From Pseudomonadota bacterium (GTDB lineage: Bacteria > Pseudomonadota > Alphaproteobacteria > Rhizobiales > Kaistiaceae): DNA of 15,998 nt. Of this stretch, positions 1-6,540 are shown piece by piece. The translations under genes and the position numbers were made by a program. The notes beneath the pieces are model-generated. The model was given only the letters and a program-made list of their open reading frames with translations, made no database searches and was not told the origin of the DNA. The first letter of the stretch is position 1. Each line of letters starts with the position of its first letter. Location: assembly GCA_023433185.1 (NCBI GenBank), contig JAEZEN010000140.1, forward strand, positions 1 to 15,998, written 5' to 3'.

Positions 1-567
1 GACGAACGTCGCGGACGACAGCGGCGCGGTGGCAGTCTTCCCGGCGCCGAAGCGCGGCGACCAGCGCGCCGGCGTGGCGGAGAGCGCCAGGCGCCCCGCG
101 TCCATGTCGGCGACGACGGCGACCGCATACCACTCGCGGGTGTCGAGCGGGACATCGAGGGCGGCCGAAGCCTCGCCAGCCCGGCAGACGAGGCGGCCGT
201 CGGACGCGAGGAACAGGCCGAGCCCCGCGGCGCCGTCGTGCCAGGAGACGATCCCCTGCTCCCCGGGCCCGGGAAGCGTCGGCCAGATCGAGACCATGAG
301 GACGACCCGCCGGTGGCCGGCCAGGAGATCGCCCAGCGGGGCCACACCACAGGAGCCCTTGCGGATGGTGCGGGGCGCGCCGTCGTGGCCGCCGTCCAGC
401 GGCGAGGCGACTTCGGTCTCCCGGAAACCCGGGCCGCGCGGGCTCTCGTCGCCGTGGCGGAGGCGGACGAGCTGCGCGTCGTAGCGGCCGGCCGTGCAGT
501 GGACGTGGAAGACGATCTCCTCACCCGGTCGCACGCTCCAGCGGTCGCTGTAGCCGGTCAGTTCCAT
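1..567 (-). CDS. N,N-dimethylformamidase large-subunit-like protein (partial, 5' end)
   Basis: This is a leftward gene cut by the window edge; 189 codons are open from ATG 567 to base 1 with no stop. The N-terminus (GYSDRWSVRPGEEIVF at about residues 5-20, then LVRLRHGDESPRGPGF near residues 33-48) resembles the start of the large (beta) subunit of N,N-dimethylformamidase. That enzyme hydrolyses dimethylformamide to dimethylamine and formate. Residues of about 85-175 look like the LamG/concanavalin-type beta-sandwich that follows in that family (VVLMVSIWPTLPG, EQGIVSWHDG, EWYAVAVVADMDAG). The catalytic C-terminal domain lies outside the window. A purine-rich GGGAAGGGGGAGG tract just before ATG 567 supports the start. 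The gene is divergent from the RraA-HyuA-HyuB cluster and shares its regulatory region. Many family members have no known substrate, so DMF itself is not implied. The family call comes from remembered sequence similarity. Confidence 0.72.
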   Translation of the reverse strand, partial: MELTGYSDRWSVRPGEEIVFHVHCTAGRYDAQLVRLRHGDESPRGPGFRETEVASPLDGGHDGAPRTIRKGSCGVAPLGDLLAGHRRVVLMVSIWPTLPGPGEQGIVSWHDGAAGLGLFLASDGRLVCRAGEASAALDVPLDTREWYAVAVVADMDAGRLALSATPARWSPRFGAGKTATAPLSSATFV

Positions 568-669
568 GCCTCCCCCTTCCCTCGAGCGCGGCAGGCGTAT
601 CCAGGCGCCGAACGCGCCGCAGGCGTTCGGAGGACCGTGCGCATCGCCGTCGGTGCGCGTCGCGGTCGC

Positions 670-681
670 TTGAACGTTACA
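670..681 (-). promoter_or_regulatory. LacI-operator-like site, amidase-gene side
   Basis: On the minus strand this reads TGTAACGTTCAA, centred on the self-complementary AACGTT. It shares the nine-base word TGTAACGTT with the site overlapping the opposite promoter at 815-826. It also lies inside a perfect 6-bp inverted repeat, GAACGT-N6-ACGTTC (672-689). LacI-family repressors commonly bind short palindromes with a central CG of this type. No lacI-type gene is in the window, so the regulator assignment is inference. Confidence 0.35.
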
Positions 682-719
682 CGACGTTCGTTCGGCCCTG
701 AAATCATGTCAAGGTCGGC

Positions 720-742
720 GATGACGCCCTCACTGCGTCATC
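720..742. repeat. Perfect 8-bp inverted repeat (GATGACGC-N7-GCGTCATC)
   Basis: The two arms (720-727 and 735-742) are perfect reverse complements separated by CCTCACT. The repeat lies about 50 bp upstream of the -35 of the rightward promoter and 150 bp upstream of the leftward gene. No T-run follows on either strand, so it is more likely a dimeric regulator site than a terminator. The cognate protein is unknown. Confidence 0.4.
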
Positions 743-791
743 AGGCTGTCGCAAGGCGAGCTTCGACGGCGCGGGCCCGGCGGACTCCGCC

Positions 792-820
792 TTGACACCG
801 CCCGGTGCCATTGCTGTAAC
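792..820 (+). promoter_or_regulatory. Sigma70-type promoter for the rraA-hyuA-hyuB cluster
   Basis: The -35 TTGACA (792-797) is a perfect consensus. A 17-bp spacer leads to the -10 TGTAAC (815-820), which matches TATAAT at four of six bases. The predicted transcript would start near 827, about 24 bases before the GTG start at 851. The -10 is embedded in the operator-like TGTAACGTTTCA. Confidence 0.6.
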
Positions 821-826
821 GTTTCA
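815..826 (+). promoter_or_regulatory. LacI-operator-like site overlapping the -10
   Basis: TGTAACGTTTCA is a near-perfect 12-bp palindrome: TGTAAC against GTTTCA has one mismatch from GTTACA. It covers the -10 and the predicted transcription start, the classic position for a repressor. It repeats the word TGTAACGTT found in the opposite orientation at 673-681. Binding by a LacI-family regulator is inferred from the form of the site only. Confidence 0.4.
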
Positions 827-850
827 TCTTCTCCAGCGGAGTGGATTGCC

Positions 851-1507
851 GTGGCCCTGTCCGACGATCTGATGAAGACGCTCTATACCGCCGTCCTGTC
901 CGACGTGATGGACGGGCTGGGCCATCCCAACCAGGCCTGCCGGCCGTTCATGCGCCCCCTCGACGACAGCCTCGTCTTCCACGGCCGGGCGCGCACCGGG
1001 CTCTATGCCAATGCCTATTCCGTGCTCGACGGCGAGAATCCCTACGAGCTCGAGATCAGGCTGATCGACGATCTCAAGCCCGGCGATGTCCCCGTCTTCG
1101 CCTGCGACGGCCCCACCGACCGCATGGCCCCGTGGGGCGAGCTGCTCACCACCGCGGCCATGGCGCGCGGCGCGGTCGGCTGCGTGACCGACGGCCTCGT
1201 CCGCGACGTGCGGCACATCCGGGAATTGAAGTTTCCGGTCTATCACGGCGGCATCGGGCCGCTCGACAGCCGCGGACGCTGCAAGATGGTCGAGATGGAC
1301 CGCCCCATCGCGTGCGGCGGCGTCGCGGTCCGGACCGGCGACATCGTCTTCGGCGACGTCGACGGGCTGGTCTTCGTGCCCCAGGCGATCGCCGACGAAG
1401 TCTTCTCCCGCGCCCTCGACAAGGTCCACGCCGAGAACCACACCCGGGACGAGCTGCGTGCCGGCAAGCTCCTGTCGGAAGTCTACGAGAAGTACGGGGT
1501 GCTCTGA
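851..1507 (+). CDS. RraA-like / 4-hydroxy-4-methyl-2-oxoglutarate aldolase family protein
   Basis: This 218-aa protein has the length typical of RraA-fold proteins, which include HMG/CHA aldolases (divalent-metal-dependent retro-aldol cleavage releasing pyruvate) and the RNase E inhibitor RraA. Family landmarks are a GEL segment at residues 96-98, TDGLVRD at 113-119 (the D-x-x-x-R-D catalytic arginine and metal-site aspartate) and GDVDGLVFVP at 168-177. Because these catalytic residues are retained, an enzyme is more likely than an RNase regulator. The start is GTG 851, with GGAG at 838-841 spaced 9 nt away. The gene is first in a rightward cluster: the next gene starts 18 bp or less after its stop, so co-transcription with hyuA and hyuB is likely. 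Its substrate is unknown; similar proteins often sit in catabolic operons with HyuA/HyuB. Confidence 0.85.
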   Translation: MALSDDLMKTLYTAVLSDVMDGLGHPNQACRPFMRPLDDSLVFHGRARTGLYANAYSVLDGENPYELEIRLIDDLKPGDVPVFACDGPTDRMAPWGELLTTAAMARGAVGCVTDGLVRDVRHIRELKFPVYHGGIGPLDSRGRCKMVEMDRPIACGGVAVRTGDIVFGDVDGLVFVPQAIADEVFSRALDKVHAENHTRDELRAGKLLSEVYEKYGVL

Positions 1508-1525
1508 GCGGCGGTGGAGCCGATG

Positions 1526-3643
1526 ATGCAGGCGAACCGCGCCGACGACCAGACGGGACACGCCGGGGCTTCAGGCGGGGCTCTCCGCTTCGCGGTCGAT
1601 ACCGGCGGCACCTTCACCGACCTGATCGTCTCCGGCGCCGACGGCAGCCTCGCCATGCACAAGGCCTCGACGACGCCGTCGGACCCGGTGGCGGGGGTGC
1701 TCGACGTCATGCGCATCGCCGCCGAGGCGGCGGGCCTCACCCTCGCCGACTATCTCGGCCGCGGCGAGGTGCTGGTCCACGGCACCACGCACGCGATCAA
1801 CGCGATCGTCACCGGTCGCACGGCGCGGACCGCCTTCCTCACCACCGCCGGCCATCCCGACACGCTGGTCTTCCGCGAGGGCGGCCGGCAGGACGCCTTC
1901 AACTTCACCGTCCCCTACCCCGCCCCGTTCATTCCGAAGGCGCTGACCTTCGAGGTCGAGGAGCGGATCACCGCGAGCGGGACCGTTCACCGCGGCGTCG
2001 ACGAGGCCGAGGTCGTCGCGGTCCTCGGCCGGCTGGCGGCAGCGAAGGTCGAGGCGGTCGCGGTCTGCTTCCTGTGGTCGATCGTCAACCCCGCGCATGA
2101 ACTGGCCGTCGGCCGGCTCATCGAACGTCACCTGCCCGGCGTCCCCTTCACGCTCTCGCACCGGCTCAACCCGTCGATCCGCGAATACCGGCGCGCGATG
2201 TCGACAGCGCTCGACGCGGCGCTCAAGCCGATCATGACCGCCTACATGAGCGGCCTCGACCGCCGGCTGCGCGCGGCGGGCTTCGGCGGCCGCCTGCTCG
2301 TCGTCACCTCCCAGGGCGGCGTGATGGACGCCGGCGACGTCGCCGCGGCCCCGGTCCACCTCATCAATTCCGGGCCGAGCATGGGACCGGTCGGAGCGCG
2401 GGCCTACAGCCCCGACGGCGAAAGCCGGACGCTCATCGTCGGCGACACCGGCGGCACGACCTTCGACGTCTCCCTCGTCCGCCAGGGGCGCATCCCGCGC
2501 ACCCGCGAGACCTGGCTCGGCAAGCCGCTGTCGAGCCACATGACCGGCATGCCGTCGGTCGACACCAAGAGCATCGGCGCCGGCGGCGGCTCGATCGCCT
2601 GGGTCGATCCCGGCGGGCTCCTTCATGTCGGGCCGATCAGCGCGGGTGCCGTGCCGGGGCCGGTCGCCTACGGACGCGGCGGCACGCGGCCGACCGTGAC
2701 CGACGCGTCCGTGACGCTGGGCCATATCGACCCCGACCACTTCCTCGGCGGTCGCATGCGCCTCGACCGCGACGCCGCGCGCGAGGCGATCCGCCGCGAG
2801 GTCGCCGAGCCGCTCGGGCTGAGCATCGAGGAAGCCGCAGCCGCGATCCTCGAGCTCGCGACCGAGCACATGGTCCAGGCGATCCGCGACATCACCGTCA
2901 ACCAGGGCATCGACCCCTCCGGCGCCGCCTTCGTCGCCGGCGGCGGGGCCGCCGGGCTCAACTGCGTCGCGATCGGCCGCCGCCTCGGCTGCGCCGAGGT
3001 GCTGGTGCCGGAGACCGGGGCGGCGCTTGCCGCGGCCGGCGCGCTGGTGTCCGACCTCGCCGCCCACCATCAGGCGATGTTCTATGCCCGCGGCACCGCC
3101 TTCGCCGCCGACGGCGTCAACGCCGTGCTCGCCGGGCTCGAGGACCGCTGCCGCGCGTTTCTCGACAAGGCCGGCCCCGACGCGCTGCTCGTCGGCATCG
3201 ACTGGACGACGGAGGCCCGCTACCTCGACCAGGCGTGGGAGATCGAGGTGCCGCTGCGGACGAGCCGCTTCGCCGGGCCCGACGATCTCGCGACGCTCGT
3301 CGCCGACTTCCACGACACGCACGAGGAGATCTTCGCGGTCAGCGACCCCGGCGCCGAGATCGAGATGATCGGCTGGAACGCCACCATCCGCTGCCGCATC
3401 GGCTCGCCCGCCCCGGGCCGTCTCGACGCCGTGGACACTGCTGCCATCGCACCGGCCCGACGCGTCTATTTCGGCGCGACAGGGTGGGTGGACGCGCCGG
3501 TCCACCGCTTCGAGACGCTGCCGGCCGGCGCGGAGGTCCCCGGCCCGGCGATCGTCGAATCGAGCTTCACGTCGGTCGTCGTCGATCCCGGCGCCCGGGC
3601 ACGGCGCGACGACGGCGGCGCGCTGATCATCGCGGTCCGGTGA
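1526..3643 (+). CDS. Hydantoinase A / oxoprolinase subunit family protein (HyuA, locus 1)
   Basis: This is an ATP-dependent hydantoinase/oxoprolinase A subunit of about 705 aa, with an actin-like ATPase fold. Such subunits pair with HyuB to open lactam or hydantoin rings, or to activate substrates in acetone and acetophenone carboxylases. Motifs are DTGGTFTD at 25-32 (phosphate loop), HGTT at 85-88, a second phosphate-type loop DTGGTTFDV from 307, and IGAGGGSIA near 350-358. The second loop departs from the common D-[IM]-GGTS-x-D form. ATG 1526 is preferred because GGAG at 1516-1519 lies 6 nt upstream; GTG 1514 and ATG 1523 are in-frame alternatives. The gene follows the RraA-like gene closely and precedes hyuB by 17 nt, so the two subunits are very probably co-expressed. 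The cytoplasmic complex's substrate is unknown. Confidence 0.9.
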   Translation: MQANRADDQTGHAGASGGALRFAVDTGGTFTDLIVSGADGSLAMHKASTTPSDPVAGVLDVMRIAAEAAGLTLADYLGRGEVLVHGTTHAINAIVTGRTARTAFLTTAGHPDTLVFREGGRQDAFNFTVPYPAPFIPKALTFEVEERITASGTVHRGVDEAEVVAVLGRLAAAKVEAVAVCFLWSIVNPAHELAVGRLIERHLPGVPFTLSHRLNPSIREYRRAMSTALDAALKPIMTAYMSGLDRRLRAAGFGGRLLVVTSQGGVMDAGDVAAAPVHLINSGPSMGPVGARAYSPDGESRTLIVGDTGGTTFDVSLVRQGRIPRTRETWLGKPLSSHMTGMPSVDTKSIGAGGGSIAWVDPGGLLHVGPISAGAVPGPVAYGRGGTRPTVTDASVTLGHIDPDHFLGGRMRLDRDAAREAIRREVAEPLGLSIEEAAAAILELATEHMVQAIRDITVNQGIDPSGAAFVAGGGAAGLNCVAIGRRLGCAEVLVPETGAALAAAGALVSDLAAHHQAMFYARGTAFAADGVNAVLAGLEDRCRAFLDKAGPDALLVGIDWTTEARYLDQAWEIEVPLRTSRFAGPDDLATLVADFHDTHEEIFAVSDPGAEIEMIGWNATIRCRIGSPAPGRLDAVDTAAIAPARRVYFGATGWVDAPVHRFETLPAGAEVPGPAIVESSFTSVVVDPGARARRDDGGALIIAVR

Positions 3644-3660
3644 ACGGGAGGATGACGACC

Positions 3661-5415
3661 ATGACCCAGAACACCATGACCGGAGTCCAGCTCGCCCTCC
3701 TCACCGCCCGCTTCGAAGGCATCGCCCGCAAGATGGCCAACACGCTCCAGCGCACCGGCCGCTCGGGCATCCTGACCATCGCCCGCGATTTCTCCTGCGT
3801 CATCCTCACGGCGAAGCACGAATTGCTCACCGCCTCCGACAGCCTGCCGATCCACGTGCTGCGCGGGCCGGAGGTGATGGCCCGGACGATGACCGACAAC
3901 CACCCGGTGCTCCGCCGCGGCGACGCCTTCCTCCACAACTCGCCGTACCACGGCTGCACGCACCCGGCCGACCACAGCATCCTCGTGCCGGTGATCGACG
4001 ACGACGGCGTCCATCGCTTCACCGTGCTCGCCAAGGGCCACCAGGCGGACTGCGGCAACGCCCTGCCGACGACCTATATGGGCGCGGCGAAGGACGTCTA
4101 TGCCGAGGGCGCGCTGATCTTCCCGGCCGTCCGGATCCAGTCCGGCTACCGGCACGAGATGGACATCGTCCGCATGTGCCGGATGCGGATCCGCGTGCCG
4201 GACCAGTGGTGGGGAGACTACCTCGCCACCCTCGGCTCGGCGCGGGTCGGCGAGCGCGAGGTGCTGGCGCTCGGCCGGGAGATCGGCTGGGAGACGCTCG
4301 AGGCCTATGTCGGGCAGTGGTTCGACTACAGCGAGGAGCGCATGAAGGAGGTCATCCGCGCCATCCCGCGCGGCCGCCTCACCCGCTCCGCCCGCCACGA
4401 CCCGTTCCCCGGCACGCCCGAGGATGGCGTCGAGATCAAGGTGACGGTCGAGGTCGACCCCGAGGCGGCGACGATCGCGGTCGACCTCACCGACAATCCC
4501 GACTGCATGGAGAACGGCATCAACCTCTCCGAGGGCTGCGCCCGCTCGGCGCCGATGGTCGGCATCTTCAACTCGATCGACCACACGGTCCCGAAGAACG
4601 AAGGCAGCTTCCGCCGCATCACGGTGCATCTTCGCGAGAACTGCTGCGTCGGCATCCCGCGCCACCCGACGTCATGCTCGGTGGCGACGACCAATCTCGC
4701 CGACCGCGTGGCGAACCCGGTGCAGGGCATCCTCGCCGAGCTCGCCGACGGCCTCGGCATGGCGGAGGCCGGTGCCTGCATCCCGCCCTCCTCCGGCGTC
4801 GTGTCGGGCGTCCATGACGGCCATCCCTTCGTCAACGAGGTCTATCTCGGCTGCACCGGTGGCGCCGGCACGCCGACCACCGACGGCTGGCTGACCATCA
4901 TGCATGTCGGCAATGCCGGCATGTGCTACCAGGACTCGATCGAGATCGACGAACTGCGCCACCCGATCTTCGTGCATGCCCGCCGGCTGATGCCCGACAC
5001 CGAAGGTGCCGGCCGGACGCGCGGCGCACTCTCGGCCTACTCGGAGTTCTCCCCCCTCGATTGCGCGATGACCGTCGCCTATGTCAGCGACGGCAACCGG
5101 AACCCGGCGCGCGGCGTCCGCGGCGGCCTCGCCGGCGGCGCCTCCTCGCAGTTCCTCAAGCGCGCCGACGGTTCCCTCGAGCCGGTGCCGGGCTGCGCCG
5201 AGGTGCTGGTCGCCCCGGGCGAGGCCATGGTGTCGATCAGTTGCGGCGGCGGCGGCTACGGCCCCCCGCACGAGCGCGGCGTCGAACGCGTCCTCGACGA
5301 TCTCCGCGAGGGGTGGATCAGCCGCGAGCGGGCGGAATCGGTCTACGGCGTCGCCGTCACCGACGACCTCGTCCTGGACGCGGCCCGCACGGCGGTCCTC
5401 CGCGGCGGCCCTTGA
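3661..5415 (+). CDS. Hydantoinase B / oxoprolinase subunit family protein (HyuB, locus 1)
   Basis: This is the partner B subunit of about 584 aa. HyuB-type subunits carry the metal site used for ring-opening or hydrolysis of the activated substrate. Motifs are TIARDFSC near residues 38-45, the family segment HNSPYHGCTHPADH at 92-105 (equivalent to the usual NDPYxGGTHLPD), an HQADCGN segment, and a glycine-rich C-terminal GGGGYGPP. The sequence has several cysteines (for example NCCVG and TSCSV) and belongs to a subfamily different from the second HyuB in this window. GGGAGG at 3646-3651 abuts ATG 3652 but is ideally spaced (9 nt) from ATG 3661, which decides the start. The gene ends the RraA-HyuA-HyuB cluster; the next gene is 111 bp away with its own promoter-like element. 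Confidence 0.9.
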   Translation: MTQNTMTGVQLALLTARFEGIARKMANTLQRTGRSGILTIARDFSCVILTAKHELLTASDSLPIHVLRGPEVMARTMTDNHPVLRRGDAFLHNSPYHGCTHPADHSILVPVIDDDGVHRFTVLAKGHQADCGNALPTTYMGAAKDVYAEGALIFPAVRIQSGYRHEMDIVRMCRMRIRVPDQWWGDYLATLGSARVGEREVLALGREIGWETLEAYVGQWFDYSEERMKEVIRAIPRGRLTRSARHDPFPGTPEDGVEIKVTVEVDPEAATIAVDLTDNPDCMENGINLSEGCARSAPMVGIFNSIDHTVPKNEGSFRRITVHLRENCCVGIPRHPTSCSVATTNLADRVANPVQGILAELADGLGMAEAGACIPPSSGVVSGVHDGHPFVNEVYLGCTGGAGTPTTDGWLTIMHVGNAGMCYQDSIEIDELRHPIFVHARRLMPDTEGAGRTRGALSAYSEFSPLDCAMTVAYVSDGNRNPARGVRGGLAGGASSQFLKRADGSLEPVPGCAEVLVAPGEAMVSISCGGGGYGPPHERGVERVLDDLREGWISRERAESVYGVAVTDDLVLDAARTAVLRGGP

Positions 5416-5430
5416 GGCCGGCCGGCTCAC

Positions 5431-5451
5431 GCCCGCGCCTCGATCGCGGGC
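5431..5451 (+). terminator. GC-rich hairpin after hyuB (weak terminator candidate)
   Basis: GCCCGCG (5431-5437) and CGCGGGC (5445-5451) form a perfect 7-bp stem with a 7-nt loop, 16 nt after the hyuB stop. No U-tract follows, so it is not a standard intrinsic terminator. It could be a pause or processing structure, or an operator next to the following extended -10 element. Confidence 0.3.
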
Positions 5452-5457
5452 GAATGA

Positions 5458-5466
5458 TGGTATACT
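5458..5466 (+). promoter_or_regulatory. Extended -10 promoter for the sterol desaturase-family gene
   Basis: TGGTATACT combines the extended -10 dinucleotide TG with TATACT (five of six consensus bases). It is an AT-rich island in a GC-rich setting. No good -35 is seen at 16-18 bp, as is usual for extended -10 promoters. Transcription would start near 5473, giving a leader of about 54 nt. Confidence 0.45.
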
Positions 5467-5497
5467 GAGGAAAAGTCAGCCGCCCCCGTCGGAAGGG

Positions 5498-5514
5498 CTG
5501 GTCGAACGGACCAG
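5498..5514 (+). other. Stem-loop abutting the Shine-Dalgarno of the desaturase-family gene
   Basis: CTGGTC (5498-5503) and GACCAG (5509-5514) form a perfect 6-bp stem closing a 5-nt loop. Its right arm runs into AGAGGAG (5513-5519), the ribosome binding site of the gene at 5527. The hairpin could influence ribosome access, but its size is also compatible with chance. Confidence 0.3.
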
Positions 5515-5526
5515 AGGAGAAGAACG

Positions 5527-6522
5527 ATGGTCGACGATGCCCTCTATGGGAAAGAGGATTCGCGCGGCAACTGGGCGCCGAACAAGCCGGTGAGCTACGG
5601 CCCGGCCTTCGCGTGGCCGCCCCAGCCGAAGGCGCTGCTCAAATGGTTCTTCGGGTTCCCCGGCTACCTGCTGCCGTGGAACGTCCTCTACGCCGTCGCC
5701 GCCATCCTGATCTGGATGTTCCTGACGCCCTCGCTCGAGACAATGAAGACCTTCTCGCTCGGCTGGGTCGCCCTCATCCTCCTCCGCAATCTCGGACTGG
5801 CGATTGCCGTCTACGGCGCCTGGCACCTCTGGCTCTATGTCTGGCGGAAGCAGGGCACGGCCTTCAAGTACAACCGGCAATGGCCCAAGGAGCAGTCGGC
5901 AGCCTTCACCTTCGGCAACCAGACCCGGGACAACATGTTCCACACGCTCGCGAGCGGCGTGCCGATCTGGACCGCCTACGAGGTGCTGCTGCTCTGGGCC
6001 TATGCCAACGGCATCGCGCCGTTCATCACCTTCGAGGCGCACCCGGTGTGGTTCATCGCCGTGTTCTTCCTCGTCCCCTTCATCCACGAGGTCGGGTTCT
6101 ACTTCGCCCACCGGCTGATGCACTGGCCGCCGCTCTACCGCGTCGCCCATGCCCTCCACCACCGCAACATCAATCCCGGCCCCTGGTCGGGGCTGTCGAT
6201 GCACCCGATCGAGCACGTCGTCTACTTCTCGACGATCCTCCTGTTCTTTCTCATCCCGTCGCATCCGATCCACATGATCAACCTCGCCTCGCGGCTCGGC
6301 GTGGCCCCGGCACAGGGCCACACCGGCTTCGACCGGGTGGTGACGGGCGACGCGAAGAGCATGGATACCTCCTACTACGCCCACTACCTCCACCATAAGT
6401 ACTTCGAGGTGAACTACTCGGACGGCATGGTGCCGCTCGACAAATGGTTCGGCTCGTTCCACGACGGCACGCCCGAAGCCCACGAAGCGATGAAGGCCCG
6501 GCGTCTCCGGCGCGGCGTCTGA
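5527..6522 (+). CDS. Sterol desaturase / fatty acid hydroxylase family membrane protein
   Basis: This 331-aa integral membrane di-iron oxygenase-like protein introduces hydroxyl groups or double bonds into lipids in characterised relatives. The histidine boxes are all present: HRLMH (195-199), HALHH (208-212), an intermediate SMHPIEH (224-230) and HYLHH (286-290). Hydrophobic segments near 41-66, 80-105, 150-167, 174-193 and 231-250 fit the usual multi-span topology with the histidine clusters facing the cytoplasm. ATG 5527 has a strong AGAGGAG ribosome binding site 7 nt upstream. The gene runs in the same direction as the HyuAB cluster but is preceded by an extended -10 element, so it may be transcribed separately. 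It is convergent with the sulP gene, only 18 bp between stops. The substrate (sterol, hopanoid, carotenoid, fatty acid or other lipid) cannot be told. Confidence 0.88.
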   Translation: MVDDALYGKEDSRGNWAPNKPVSYGPAFAWPPQPKALLKWFFGFPGYLLPWNVLYAVAAILIWMFLTPSLETMKTFSLGWVALILLRNLGLAIAVYGAWHLWLYVWRKQGTAFKYNRQWPKEQSAAFTFGNQTRDNMFHTLASGVPIWTAYEVLLLWAYANGIAPFITFEAHPVWFIAVFFLVPFIHEVGFYFAHRLMHWPPLYRVAHALHHRNINPGPWSGLSMHPIEHVVYFSTILLFFLIPSHPIHMINLASRLGVAPAQGHTGFDRVVTGDAKSMDTSYYAHYLHHKYFEVNYSDGMVPLDKWFGSFHDGTPEAHEAMKARRLRRGV

Positions 6523-6540
6523 CCGCCCGGGCCCACCGCC

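Larger units (their letters stand above)
568..850. promoter_or_regulatory. Divergent regulatory region between amidase-like gene and rraA-like gene
   Basis: This 283-bp non-coding stretch lies between two divergently transcribed genes. The frames that cross it are shadows with no family resemblance. It contains a good rightward sigma70 promoter (792-820) and an 8-bp inverted repeat (720-742). It also contains two occurrences of TGTAACGTT, one on each strand (673-681 and 815-823). A leftward TTGACA is present (complement of 707-712), but no convincing -10 lies 16-18 bp from it, so the leftward promoter is unresolved. Shared control of both genes is an inference from the layout and the repeated word. 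Confidence 0.6.

Noticed and set aside
29..795. Plus-strand open frames at the left edge (29-484 and 238-795)
   Set aside because: Low-complexity Arg/Ala/Pro products. The minus strand over 1-567 reads as a dimethylformamidase-like N-terminus, and 568-850 holds promoter signals.
2572..2599. A DNA string of about 28 bases identical to one near 14124-14151
   Set aside because: It encodes the conserved IGAGGGSIA loop in both hyuA genes with the genome's preferred codons, so it needs no repeat or recombination explanation.
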